From the NCBI GenBank assembly GCA_021833665.1, contig JAKBES010000006.1:1-40713 (forward strand): DNA of 40,713 bases, in the 5' to 3' direction. The notes under the pieces were generated by a model, which saw only the letters and a list, made by a program, of their open reading frames with translations, did no database searches and was not told the origin of the DNA. Source of the stretch: Acidobacteriota bacterium. GTDB lineage: Bacteria > Acidobacteriota > UBA4820 > DSQY01. Each line of letters opens with the position of its first letter. Positions within the stretch are counted from its first letter, which is position 1. Both the position numbers and the translations under genes were made by a program. Positions 15,739 through 24,186 of this stretch are shown one piece after another.

Positions 15739-17859
15739 GTGCATTTGAAATCATCCGTGCGTTTCCCGGTCATCGGCGGGGCGATCCTTGCGTCACTTTT
15801 CCTCCTGGGGCCGGTTCGGGCCTCTGGCCAAGAAGCGCCCCCCCAGGACAAAACCCAGCAAGGCTCCATGACACCTGCTGGCTACAGCGAGATCGTCGTC
15901 ACGGCGCCCCGCATGGGCGTTCCCTACAAAGAGGCGCCGGGGGCCACGTCGGTGGTGGGCGAGGACACCCTTGAGGCCATGCCCAAGGCCATCTCCCCGG
16001 GCGAAGCCCTCGCGCTCGTGCCGGGCGTGAAGGTGGATACTCAATATGACAGCGAGAAGTCTCACATCTCTATTCGCGGCCAGGGGATCCTTACGGAGAG
16101 GGGCATCCGGGGCATCCAGGTTCTGCTGGACGGCATCCCCCTCAACGACCCCAGCGGCTTCGCACCGGACCTGTACGACGTGGACTGGTCCACCGTCCAG
16201 CGCATCGAGGTGATCCGCGGCCCCTCGGGAGCTTTTTACGGCGGAGGCTCGTCCGCCGGCGTCATCAACATCATCACGAAGGACGGCCGCTCCGACCCGA
16301 ACGCCGCCGACGTCATGGCCGAGGGCGGGACCAACCGGTTCTGGAAGGCGCTGAGCGAGTTCGGCGGAGCCACCGCCTCCACGGACTACCGCGTCTCCGC
16401 ATCGCGCTCCATGGGCGACGGGAACCGCGATCACTCGGCCTTCTTCTCAACCAACCTCTACGGCAAGTTCAGGTTCGTCGTGACCCCCTCGTTCCAGCTC
16501 AGCGCCGTGATCATGGGAACGAGCTATTTCAACGAGAACCCCGAAGGGCTTAATGCCCAGCAGGTCCGCGAGAACCCGAACCAGGCCAACCCGGACTCGG
16601 CCCGCCAGAACGAGTTCGCCCAGACCCGCCGCTTCACCGCGGGCATCGTCGGCGCCGCCAAGGTCGCCTCCAACCAGGACCTGAATTTCACGGTCTACGG
16701 ACGCAACACCGACTTCGTGGAGTCCGTGCCCGCCACGGTCCAGCACCGGACGCTGAAAAACCCCGGCGCCATGGTCCAGTACACCTTCCACAGCGGCACC
16801 GGCCCCGTGAAGAACCACTTCAGCCTGGGCACCGACGCGTCGTGGCAGGACATCGACGAGTACCGCCGTCCCAATCTCGGCCACGCCGTCGAGGGGCCCA
16901 CCAAGGTTTCGGACGAGACCATCAGCCAGCACGGGTACGGCGTCTACGCCCTGGACCGCATCGAGTTCGGACCCCAGTGGGCGGCCACCTTGAACCTTCG
17001 CCACGACAGCATCCGCAACGAACTGAACGACCGCCTCAAGCTGGGCGGCGTGGATCTGAGCGGAGCCCGCGAGTTCAATAAGACCACGGGCCGCCTGGGC
17101 CTCACCTGGAACCCCCAACCCGACTTCGGCGTCTACGCCACGTGGGGACAGGGCTTCATGCCCCCGGCCACGGAGGAGATGCTGGCCAACCCCATCCACC
17201 AGGGAGGGTTCAACACCACTATCCAGCCCGCCACCTCCGTGGGCGAGGAGCTGGGCATCCGCGGAACCTTGATCGGCAAGGTCTCGTACGACGTGGCCGG
17301 ATTCTACCTCCACACCAACGACGACTTCGAACGGTATCGCGTGCCCAGCCGTCCTCTGGAGACCTTCTACGGCAATGCGGGAGATACGCGCCGGTACGGC
17401 CTGGAGACGGCCTTCGGCTGGTTCCCCGTGGAGAGCCTGGCGGTCCGCCTGGCCTACACCTACAACCACTTCACGTACACGCAGATCAGCAGCAAGGTCT
17501 TTCCCACGGCCGCGCCCGGAAACTGGCTGCCCAACAGCCCGGCCCATCAGGCATACCTGGACGTCCAGTACACTCCCGTGACCCACTGGATCCTGGGACT
17601 TTCGGGGGAGGCGCAGAGCCGCAACTACGTGGACCCCACCAACGTTCCCTACACGGGCGGGTATACCCTCGTCCACGCCCGGGTGGCCTACCAATGGCGG
17701 ACCGTCCACAGCCGCGGCGAGGTCATGCTCTCCCTGCGCAACGCCTTCGCCAAGAAATACATCGCCTTCACGGAGCCGGACCCGGACGGCAACTCCTACC
17801 AGCCCGGACCGGGCCGGGAAGTCTTCATGGGTGTTCACTTCTGGTTCGGGAAAAAGTAG
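15739..17859 (+). CDS. TonB-dependent outer-membrane receptor
   Basis: A 706-residue receptor for active uptake of a chelate or vitamin across the outer membrane, powered by TonB-ExbBD. It has a signal peptide (to about residue 30), a TonB box in SEIVVTAPR (about 50-58), and a plug domain with SIRGQGI, VLLDGIPLNDPSG, RIEVIRGPSGAFYGGGSSAGVI and NIITK. A 22-strand-type barrel follows, ending in VHFWFGKK. Substrate cannot be told; the plug resembles siderophore or cobalamin receptors in general. Start: GTG at 15739 or TTG at 15745; GGGAGGA at 15728-15734 fits the TTG spacing slightly better. An out-of-frame ATG-TGC-ATT-stop mini-ORF overlaps the start region. No Fur box or B12 riboswitch is evident in the 117-bp leader. 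A strong terminator follows. Confidence 0.93.
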   Translation: MHLKSSVRFPVIGGAILASLFLLGPVRASGQEAPPQDKTQQGSMTPAGYSEIVVTAPRMGVPYKEAPGATSVVGEDTLEAMPKAISPGEALALVPGVKVDTQYDSEKSHISIRGQGILTERGIRGIQVLLDGIPLNDPSGFAPDLYDVDWSTVQRIEVIRGPSGAFYGGGSSAGVINIITKDGRSDPNAADVMAEGGTNRFWKALSEFGGATASTDYRVSASRSMGDGNRDHSAFFSTNLYGKFRFVVTPSFQLSAVIMGTSYFNENPEGLNAQQVRENPNQANPDSARQNEFAQTRRFTAGIVGAAKVASNQDLNFTVYGRNTDFVESVPATVQHRTLKNPGAMVQYTFHSGTGPVKNHFSLGTDASWQDIDEYRRPNLGHAVEGPTKVSDETISQHGYGVYALDRIEFGPQWAATLNLRHDSIRNELNDRLKLGGVDLSGAREFNKTTGRLGLTWNPQPDFGVYATWGQGFMPPATEEMLANPIHQGGFNTTIQPATSVGEELGIRGTLIGKVSYDVAGFYLHTNDDFERYRVPSRPLETFYGNAGDTRRYGLETAFGWFPVESLAVRLAYTYNHFTYTQISSKVFPTAAPGNWLPNSPAHQAYLDVQYTPVTHWILGLSGEAQSRNYVDPTNVPYTGGYTLVHARVAYQWRTVHSRGEVMLSLRNAFAKKYIAFTEPDPDGNSYQPGPGREVFMGVHFWFGKK

Positions 17860-17884
17860 GCCGAGCCTGACGATCCACGAAAAG

Positions 17885-17911
17885 GGAGGGGCGCTCGCCC
17901 CTCCTTTTTTC
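17885..17911 (+). terminator. Rho-independent terminator of the TonB receptor gene
   Basis: An 8-bp stem GGAGGGGC / GCCCCTCC with a GCTC loop is followed by six T, 26 bp after the receptor stop codon. An A run precedes the stem. It separates the receptor from the convergent UPF0173 gene. Confidence 0.9.
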
Positions 17912-17987
17912 GTTCATGCAGTGCGCGGAATCAAGCGGAAGAAGGCTGGACTCACCCCTCGGCTTCAAGCCATCGGGAGCAGCTCTC

Positions 17988-18014
17988 GTCCCCTGTCCCC
18001 TGTCCCCTGTCCCT
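17988..18014. repeat. Heptamer array GTCCCCT, almost 4 units
   Basis: Three perfect GTCCCCT units and a fourth shortened one (GTCCCT) end 4 bp before the stop codon of the minus-strand UPF0173 gene. It is pyrimidine-rich on the + strand. A purine-rich stretch (about 17926-17946) lies to its left, the same polarity as the other paired elements. Confidence 0.8.
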
Positions 18015-18017
18015 GCC

Positions 18018-18695
18018 CTACACCGTGACCGTTTCCCCGAATCCCACGACCCGGCCCTTCACGCCTCGGGCCGTGAGCCGGCGCAGGAACTCGCGGGGAT
18101 CGGACTCAATCACGGGGAAGGTGCCGTAGTGGATGGGCATGGCCTCGCGGGTCTGGCAGAGGACCGCCGCTTCCACGGCATCGTCGATGCCCATGGTGAA
18201 ATTGTCCCCGCTGGGAAGGAGGGCCAGGTCGATGGGGTTCAGGCGCCCGTAGAGGGCCATATCCGAGTGGATGCCCGTATCGCCGGCGAAGTAGACGCAC
18301 TTCCCGCCCATCCAGATGAGCAGGCCCGCGGGGTTTCCGCCGTAGGTTCCGTCCGGCAGTGAGGATCCGTGCAAGGCGGGCGTCAGTTTGACCCTGCCCC
18401 ACGGAAACGTGTGGGCCCCCCCGATGTGCATGCCGTGGGCCTTGGCTCCTTGGCCCTGCATCCAGTTGGCGATCTCGAAATTGGTGACGACCTCACAGTC
18501 GTTGCTCTTGGCGATCTCCACCGCGTCTCCCACGTGGTCCCCGTGTCCGTGGCTCACCAGGACCGCTTCGACCTTCACGTCGGAGGGCTTGATCTTGGCG
18601 TGCATGTTGCCGTTGATGAAGGGGTCCACGATGACCCGGTGTCCCTCCGCCTCTAACTCGAAGCAGGAATGGCCGTGATAGGTCAGCTTCAACAT
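18018..18695 (-). CDS. UPF0173-family MBL-fold metal-dependent hydrolase
   Basis: A 225-residue protein starting MLKLTYHGHSCFELE. Metal ligands are visible in VSHGHGDHVGDA (H49, H51, D53, H54), the later TPALHGS, FAGDTGI and PIHYGTFP segments, as in the UPF0173/YtkL group of metallo-beta-lactamase-fold hydrolases. The substrate of this group is not established. Length is normal. GGAGG lies 8 nt before the ATG. It lies 91 bp downstream of lipM on the same strand, with a GC-rich 8-bp stem-loop (18732-18767) in that gap that lacks a T-tract. Its 3' end touches a GTCCCCT heptamer array. Confidence 0.92.
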   Translation of the reverse strand: MLKLTYHGHSCFELEAEGHRVIVDPFINGNMHAKIKPSDVKVEAVLVSHGHGDHVGDAVEIAKSNDCEVVTNFEIANWMQGQGAKAHGMHIGGAHTFPWGRVKLTPALHGSSLPDGTYGGNPAGLLIWMGGKCVYFAGDTGIHSDMALYGRLNPIDLALLPSGDNFTMGIDDAVEAAVLCQTREAMPIHYGTFPVIESDPREFLRRLTARGVKGRVVGFGETVTV

Positions 18696-18786
18696 CCTTC
18701 ACCTCCTCGCCGCCCAGGCGGCTCATGCTCGGGCCCCGGCCAGGCTGAGGGGCGGGCCACCGGGGCCTCTCCCTCGCCGGCCTTGC

Positions 18787-19650
18787 TCACAAACGTGTGG
18801 CCGCCCTGGCTCGCTCCCGCCCGGGGCCGACGGCGTTCCCGCCGGGCACGTTTTGCGTCCACCACGGCGCGCCGAAGCGCTCCCGCGCGAGCACCTGGGC
18901 GGCGCTGGCCTCCGCCTCGTTGGGAGGCCGGTCATCCCACGCCTCGGGAAATGTCCGCCTGAACCCCTCCACGAGGGCCTTGCGCAGAGCCTCTCGCGTG
19001 ATGGAGGGATTGAGGGCCGCCACCCCGGCGAAGGCCCGGCGGTAGGCCGGGATGCTGGCTTCGGACTGTCCGGAGGACAAGGCCAAGGCCCGGTAGTCCA
19101 GGTTCAGGGGCACGGCGCCGTGCTGCAAGAACGCCCTGGCGCCCCGCCGCTGCGCGCTGCCCACGACCTTCCGGCCGCCCACGGTGATTTCCCCCTCGGA
19201 GGGCACGAGGAAGCAGGGCGCTCCGCCGCGGGGGGTCACCGCCGAAGGTCGCTCGCTCAGCACCACGTCCAGGCCTAGGGAGGCGAGGGCGTACCTAAGC
19301 CCTCCGGCGATGAGGACGTAGGTCTGTCCGAGGCTGAGCCCCGCAAAGGGAGGCAGATCGTGCCTCCCCACGACGGCGTAGGTCACTTCGTCGTCGTGCA
19401 GGACCGCCTTGCCGCCCGTGGAGCGCCTCACCACGTCGTACCCCGCGCGGGCGCAGAAGGCTGGGTCACACGTCTCATCCAGGGCCTGGTGGAATCCGAT
19501 GGAGAGGCAGGCGGGGGACCAGGCGTACAGACGCAGCACGGGGCCTTCCGCCCGGCCCTCCTCGGCGGCCCGGAAGAGGACCTCGTCGAGGGCCATGTTC
19601 CATGCCCCGGGCTTGGGTTCGGGATCGTCCAGAAGGCGCCAGCGGACCAT
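18787..19650 (-). CDS. lipM: LipM-like octanoyltransferase (lipoate ligase family)
   Basis: A 287-residue cofactor transferase of the LplA/LipM/BirA fold. The family motifs are RRSTGGKAVLH (75-85), GGRKVVGSAQ (159-167, with the active Lys161) and LQHGAVPLN. C146 in APCFLVPSEGEITV sits where Bacillus LipM has its catalytic Cys150; LplA-type ligases lack it. LipM moves octanoyl groups from acyl carrier protein to GcvH or E2 domains for lipoate synthesis. The assignment to LipM over LplA rests on that Cys. The ATG shares one base with the stop of the upstream dehydratase-like gene (TGATG), so the two are coupled. The C-terminal 20 residues are Arg/Ala/Gly-rich. Confidence 0.8.
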   Translation of the reverse strand: MVRWRLLDDPEPKPGAWNMALDEVLFRAAEEGRAEGPVLRLYAWSPACLSIGFHQALDETCDPAFCARAGYDVVRRSTGGKAVLHDDEVTYAVVGRHDLPPFAGLSLGQTYVLIAGGLRYALASLGLDVVLSERPSAVTPRGGAPCFLVPSEGEITVGGRKVVGSAQRRGARAFLQHGAVPLNLDYRALALSSGQSEASIPAYRRAFAGVAALNPSITREALRKALVEGFRRTFPEAWDDRPPNEAEASAAQVLARERFGAPWWTQNVPGGNAVGPGRERARAATRL

Positions 19651-20624
19651 CAGGACCGCCCGCACTCGTTCAGGAAGCGATCGAGCTGGTGAGTTTCCAC
19701 ATCGGACAGGGGAACGCCCCTGGCGCTTTCCAAGACCAGCACGGGCAGCCCCAGGTTGGCCCGGAAAAATCCTTCGTCCCGGATGTTTTCGCACATGTAT
19801 TCGACTCCGAGGATCACGCCCCTGATGCGGCGTGAGGCGATTTCACGGAGGGCCCGCTCCTGCCGCCGTTTCAGCCCATAGGGGATCGGGCAGCGGTTGT
19901 AGAGCCCCACCAGATCCGTGGCCGTGGCCATGGGGTTGTTCTCCACGCCCCATTCGTCGTAGACCACCACGGCCCTGCGTTCCTCCAGCGCATCGTAAAA
20001 CCCCTCGCGGTAGGGGGTCAACCCCAGGATGCCCACCCGCGTCCACCGGTCGCGGCCCACGTCCTGGTAGGTCAGGATCCCTGCTTCCACTTCCCTTCGG
20101 ATGCTGTCCACGTCGCGGCGCGGGTCCATACACAGGGCAAGCATGGAGACATACTCTCGCGAAGAGAACCCGGCGGACCGCTGCTGGAGTCCATCGAACC
20201 GCCTCAGGGAGGTCCGCACCTCGGCCCAGCGAGCGAGAACCGCCTCCAGGATGCCGGGTGCCACCTCCAGACTTTCGGAAAGTTTGGCCAGTTCATCCCG
20301 GAGGCGGCCTTCGTTGCGGAGGATGGGGAAGCTGAAGGGAACGACCCGCACCTCCTGCTCGCCGAGGAGCTGCATGACCCGGGCCACCTCCTTGGGAAGG
20401 CCCGGCTCGGGGTAGTAGACCGTCTGAGTGGCCGTCTCGAAGACCATGCCGTAGAGGCATCGCGCCCAGAGGGAGAAGTTATCCGGAAAGCCCGCCAGGC
20501 GAGCCGTCTCCACCCAAGTCTCGCGGTCTCTGGCCAGAAAGAAGGCGCTCCAGAGGTTGGCCGCCTCGTGGGGCGACGCCGAGAAGGGCTCCATGGGCAC
20601 TGGCGGGATGACCCCAATCTTCAT
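19650..20624 (-). CDS. 2-hydroxyacyl-CoA dehydratase D-component / BcrB-like protein
   Basis: The 324-residue protein resembles the D subunit of 2-hydroxyacyl-CoA dehydratases and benzoyl-CoA reductase subunits, which hold a [4Fe-4S] cluster. The match is clearest in the C-terminal half: NRCPIPYGLKRRQERALREI, then RIRGVILGVEYMCENIRDE and LGLPVLVLES. Candidate cluster ligands are C56, C245 and C278. It is shorter than usual (about 370-430) and lacks the usual partner subunit and ATP-dependent activator nearby. It is instead coupled to lipM. Function is uncertain: possibly an orphan reductive or sensor Fe-S protein. ATG at 20624; the ribosome site is modest (ACGGAG). The HSP100 gene ends 72 bp upstream. 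Confidence 0.72.
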   Translation of the reverse strand: MKIGVIPPVPMEPFSASPHEAANLWSAFFLARDRETWVETARLAGFPDNFSLWARCLYGMVFETATQTVYYPEPGLPKEVARVMQLLGEQEVRVVPFSFPILRNEGRLRDELAKLSESLEVAPGILEAVLARWAEVRTSLRRFDGLQQRSAGFSSREYVSMLALCMDPRRDVDSIRREVEAGILTYQDVGRDRWTRVGILGLTPYREGFYDALEERRAVVVYDEWGVENNPMATATDLVGLYNRCPIPYGLKRRQERALREIASRRIRGVILGVEYMCENIRDEGFFRANLGLPVLVLESARGVPLSDVETHQLDRFLNECGRS

Positions 20625-20696
20625 CCGGGCTCCGTCTCATATCTCGCGGGCAAGGGTATACCTTACGGGCGTCGCTCGCCCCGAGCACGCGCCACG

Positions 20697-23600
20697 CTAT
20701 TTTCTCCGCTCCGTCTCGGATTCCTGCTCGGGCGCCGCCACTTCAAGGGCCACTTCTCCCCCCTCGAAGAGAAGCTGGAGGAGTATCCCGGCACCCGCGC
20801 TGGCCACCCGAACGGCCACGGCCCGGTCCCATTCGGGCTCCAGGGCCAGCTCCGCCATGGGTTCGAGCACCTTGCGGCGCAGGATCCGCCCGAGGTTGCG
20901 GGCTCCGTATTCGAAGGAGTATCCCTCACTGGCCAGAAGATCTCTGGCGCCCTGCTCCAAGATGAAGGCCTTGCCCTGGTGCGCCAGGCGCCCGGTGAGG
21001 TCTTCAAGCTGGAGGTCGACGATCTTGTTGAGGGAGTCCGCCGTCAGGCTCTTGAAGAGGACCACTTCGTCCACCCTGTTGAGGAATTCGGGCGTGAACT
21101 CGGCTCGTACCTCGCGCATGATGGCCTCTTCGTCCGCCAGGGCGCCGCTCCCCTCGCTGTACCCCACCCGGCCCTTGGAGAAGAGGTGGGTGCCCACGTT
21201 GCTGGTCATGATGATGGTGGCGTTGTGAAACCGGACGGTGCGGCCTTTGCCGTCCGTGAGCCGGCCCGCGTCGAAGATCTGAAGGAAAAGGTTGAGGACT
21301 TGGGGGTCGGCCTTCTCGACCTCATCGAAGAGGACGACGCAGTAGGGGTTCTTGCGCACCTGGTCGGTGAGCTGGTTCTGGTCGTAGTAGCCGACGTAGC
21401 CGGGCGCCGTACCGATGAGGCGCGAGGTGGAAATGCGCTCCATGTACTCGCTCATGTCGATGCGGATGAGCTTTTCCTTGTCTCCGAAAAGGAGCTCCGC
21501 CAGACAGCGGGCGAGCTCCGTCTTGCCCACGCCCGTGGGCCCCACGAAGAGGAAGACGCCGTCGGGCCGCTGGGGGTTGAGATCGAGCCCGAGTTTGGCC
21601 GTCCTCACCAGGCGGCTGAGTTTGGCCACGGCCTCCTCCTGGTCCACCACGTGGTGAGAGAGGAGGCCTTCCATGTGGGCGAGCCGGTCCTTGTCGAGGA
21701 GAGACAGGCGCTCGTAGGCCACGCCCGACATTTCGGAGAGGGTCTGGAGGAGGTCATGGCGGGTCACCTCCGCGCCCTGGCGCCTGCCAAGGGCCATGGC
21801 CCTGGCGGTGCGCGAGGCCGCCCGGTCCATGAGGTCGAGGGCGCTCTCGGGGAGGGCGCGATCGTTGATGGAGAGCCGGATCAGATCGAGGCTTTTCTCC
21901 ACGAGGCCGCCGGGGAAGGTGACGCCATGAAAGTCTTCGTACATGGGCGTCCGGTTCCGAACCACTTCCTGCACCTGCTCGATGCTCAGCTCCTCGATGC
22001 GCAGGAGGTGGAAGTATTTGAGGAGGGAGGGATCCTTTTCGAGGATGGCGGCGTAGGATTCCTCGTCGGTGGTTCCGATCATCTGAATTTCGCCGCTCAC
22101 CAGGTGAGGTTTGAGCAGGCTCGCCAAGTCCAGAGAGCCGCCCTTGGACCCTCCCGTGGCCACCATCTGGTGCATGTTTTCCACGAGAAGCACGTGGCCG
22201 CGCTCCCGTACTTTCCTCACCGTCTCCAGGGCCCGCTCTTCAAATTGGCCCCGAAATCGCGCCCCCGAAATGAGGGCGCCCAAGTTCAAGGCGGAGATAA
22301 ACTTGCCCCGGATGACCTCGGGAGCCGTGCGGTCCTGCAGGACGAGGGCCAGCTCCTCCACGAGGGCCGTCTTTCCCACGCCCGGTTCGCCCACCACCAG
22401 GACGTTGCGTTTTTCCCTGCACGCGAGGATTTCGACCATCTGGTCCAGGGCGCTCTCTCGGCCCACGAGAGGCAGGCGCGGCTTGAGCCGCACCCGGTGG
22501 GTGAGGTTGAGGAGGATGTCCTCGGGCGCGGCTTCGGCTTTCTCGGGTTCCCCCAAGGGTTTGGCCTCCAGGCGGTCCTGGGCCTGTTGCTTCCGGTCCG
22601 CCGCCTCGGGGTGGTGAGGGTTCAGGAGGAGAGCTTTCTCGTAGGCCCGCTGGGCCCGGCCGAAATCGTGCTTGGCCATGTACACGCCGCCCAGGGCCAC
22701 GTACCCCTCGTCGCTGAGCGGATAGCGCTCCAGGAGCCGGTTGAGGACGCCCACGGCCTGGGCGAATCGCTTCTGGCCCAGATAATCGTGCGCGGCCTCG
22801 TAATAGAGGATGGGCACGTCCGGCCGCACCGTGAGGGCCAGCTCCCACTCGGAGCAGGCCCGCACCGCCTCGCCCCGGGATGAGTACTCCCTGGCGTTGA
22901 TGCAGTGGTTCAGGGCGGACACGACCACCGCCGCCTCTCTGTTCTCCTGTTCCAGGAGCCTATACAGGCGCACGGCGCGGTCGTAGGCGCCGGCCCTGAA
23001 CAGGAAGTCGCCAAGATCCGTGAGCAGGAGGGCCTTGAACAAGAGGCTGTACCCGTCCCGGCCCAGGTGCCGAAAGAATGCACCGTCCGAAGTGAGCATC
23101 CGGAACATGAAGCCCTGGTCTTCGTCCAGATAGAAAAATGGATGAAGGGGCACGGGCTGGCCCGCATCCGAAACGAGGTAGAGGCCCGGCCTGATCTGGT
23201 GAGAGAGGGAGCGCACTTTGCCCGTGGGCGCCGGCCCCGAGAGAATCTCCACGGAGGGTCCCTCGGGCGCGCGAGCGGAAGGCCGAAGGATGGCCAGGGC
23301 CCCGGCCCAGTTGTTCACCAGGAAGGTCAGGGCGTGCTCCAGGGACTGTTCGAGGTCTCTCCCCTTACGATCCTGGGTGGGCATGCGGGCGATCTGGCCC
23401 AGCTCCTCCAGCACCTGCAAATACTTCCGCAAATAGAGGGGGAGGAGGTCCTTCCCCACGTACTGGACGGGGAAGACTTGGGCGAAGGCGTCGCGATGCG
23501 CCGGGAAAAGCAGCGACTGGAACCGGATATGGCTCTCCATGGACGGGTCGCACAGCGCGTCCACGGAGGCTTGGGCAAGGGAGCGCTGGTCGTTGTTCTT

Positions 23601-23774
23601 CCGCCAGAGGATGGCCAGCCCCACCATGCTGACCGTGTGCAGGGCCTCGCCCAGCACGACCATGCACTGTTCCGCGCTCGGCACTTCCTTCTGGCCGCCC
23701 GCCGGGTCCGGCGGCAACGCTCCGCCCATGCTCTCCCTCAGGCGGCTGGTGAGCCCCGCGATCACTTGATTCAA
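20697..23774 (-). CDS. TPR-HSP100 (ClpB/ClpC-like) double AAA+ protein with degenerate first ATPase
   Basis: A 1025-residue protein. Residues 1-240 match nothing I recognise; about 245-400 hold TPR repeats (for example YVALGGVYMAKHDFGRAQRA). D1 has Walker A GEPGVGKT (462-469) and the pore-type GARFRGQFEER, but its Walker B is VLLVENMH, with ENM where HSP100 has DE-L, and the Arg fingers (ERRF) read LKYF (585-588). D2 is intact: GPTGVGKT (745-752), PGYVGY pore loop, VVLFDEVEK (813-821), TSNVG, FLNRVDE and the sensor-2 GARNLGR. No Clp N-domain and no ClpB M-domain are present. It should unfold or remodel protein through D2 only (inference). TTG at 23774 has GAGG upstream and overlaps the preceding stop (TTGA); GTG at 23765 is an alternative. 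Confidence 0.88.
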   Translation of the reverse strand: MNQVIAGLTSRLRESMGGALPPDPAGGQKEVPSAEQCMVVLGEALHTVSMVGLAILWRKNNDQRSLAQASVDALCDPSMESHIRFQSLLFPAHRDAFAQVFPVQYVGKDLLPLYLRKYLQVLEELGQIARMPTQDRKGRDLEQSLEHALTFLVNNWAGALAILRPSARAPEGPSVEILSGPAPTGKVRSLSHQIRPGLYLVSDAGQPVPLHPFFYLDEDQGFMFRMLTSDGAFFRHLGRDGYSLLFKALLLTDLGDFLFRAGAYDRAVRLYRLLEQENREAAVVVSALNHCINAREYSSRGEAVRACSEWELALTVRPDVPILYYEAAHDYLGQKRFAQAVGVLNRLLERYPLSDEGYVALGGVYMAKHDFGRAQRAYEKALLLNPHHPEAADRKQQAQDRLEAKPLGEPEKAEAAPEDILLNLTHRVRLKPRLPLVGRESALDQMVEILACREKRNVLVVGEPGVGKTALVEELALVLQDRTAPEVIRGKFISALNLGALISGARFRGQFEERALETVRKVRERGHVLLVENMHQMVATGGSKGGSLDLASLLKPHLVSGEIQMIGTTDEESYAAILEKDPSLLKYFHLLRIEELSIEQVQEVVRNRTPMYEDFHGVTFPGGLVEKSLDLIRLSINDRALPESALDLMDRAASRTARAMALGRRQGAEVTRHDLLQTLSEMSGVAYERLSLLDKDRLAHMEGLLSHHVVDQEEAVAKLSRLVRTAKLGLDLNPQRPDGVFLFVGPTGVGKTELARCLAELLFGDKEKLIRIDMSEYMERISTSRLIGTAPGYVGYYDQNQLTDQVRKNPYCVVLFDEVEKADPQVLNLFLQIFDAGRLTDGKGRTVRFHNATIIMTSNVGTHLFSKGRVGYSEGSGALADEEAIMREVRAEFTPEFLNRVDEVVLFKSLTADSLNKIVDLQLEDLTGRLAHQGKAFILEQGARDLLASEGYSFEYGARNLGRILRRKVLEPMAELALEPEWDRAVAVRVASAGAGILLQLLFEGGEVALEVAAPEQESETERRK

Positions 23775-24166
23775 GACTCTACCTCGACTCTCGTACTCGA
23801 ACTCCGTACGACGAAGATTTTCAAGTTGTTGTCCAGGGGATCGGGCGGGAACAGAAAGAATCCGCTCGATCCCTCCGCCAGGTTCAACACCTTGCCCCGG
23901 AGAACCTCCCCGTCGGGAAAGGTGACCCTCACCACCTTCCCGGCCTTGGGTGAGTTTTCCGTGAACTCCGGGTTGGGGCGGTATCCGGGATTGCCCTCGT
24001 GTTCGCGAACGAAGAAAATGGCCTTCACGTCCTGCAAGTCCACCGTCTTGAGGTTGCCCACCGTGTCCAACACCTTGAGTTTTCGGTAAGCGGCGGAGAA
24101 GTGGGAGTAAATAGAGCATTTCTCCATGGCGCCGTCGCGCAACCTGAGAACGATGTTCTGGCGCAT
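23771..24166 (-). CDS. Small conserved protein, probably DUF6982-like
   Basis: A 131-residue soluble protein with two similar beta-rich halves: VLRLRDGAMEKC at the start and VRVTFPDGEVLRGKV later, each a short-barrel-like strand pair, plus VDLQDVKAIFFVREHEGNP and SGFFLFPPDPLDNNLKIFVVR. I recall such KAIFFVR proteins in Acidobacteriota and deltaproteobacterial relatives, I think catalogued as DUF6982, but this is from memory. The ATG at 24166 has GGAGGGGG upstream. It lies 20 bp after the GspE-like gene and overlaps the HSP100 start by four bases, so the three genes are co-translated. It may be an adaptor or ligand-binding module for its neighbours (inference). Confidence 0.75.
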   Translation of the reverse strand: MRQNIVLRLRDGAMEKCSIYSHFSAAYRKLKVLDTVGNLKTVDLQDVKAIFFVREHEGNPGYRPNPEFTENSPKAGKVVRVTFPDGEVLRGKVLNLAEGSSGFFLFPPDPLDNNLKIFVVRSSSTRVEVES

Positions 24167-24186
24167 GGCCTTACCCCCTCCGCCCG

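Noticed and set aside
15793-17838. Long minus-strand open frames opposite the TonB receptor
   Set aside because: They mirror the codon bias of a high-GC + strand gene and show no domains; the + strand frame has plug and barrel motifs.
18732-18767. Terminator between lipM and the UPF0173 gene
   Set aside because: An 8-bp GC stem with a 20-nt loop exists but no T-tract follows on the minus strand, so termination cannot be supported.
23775-24119. Upstream extension of the HSP100 protein
   Set aside because: It overlaps the small conserved protein in another frame and is Gly/Arg/Pro-rich noise; a TTG with GAGG at 23774 gives coupled translation.
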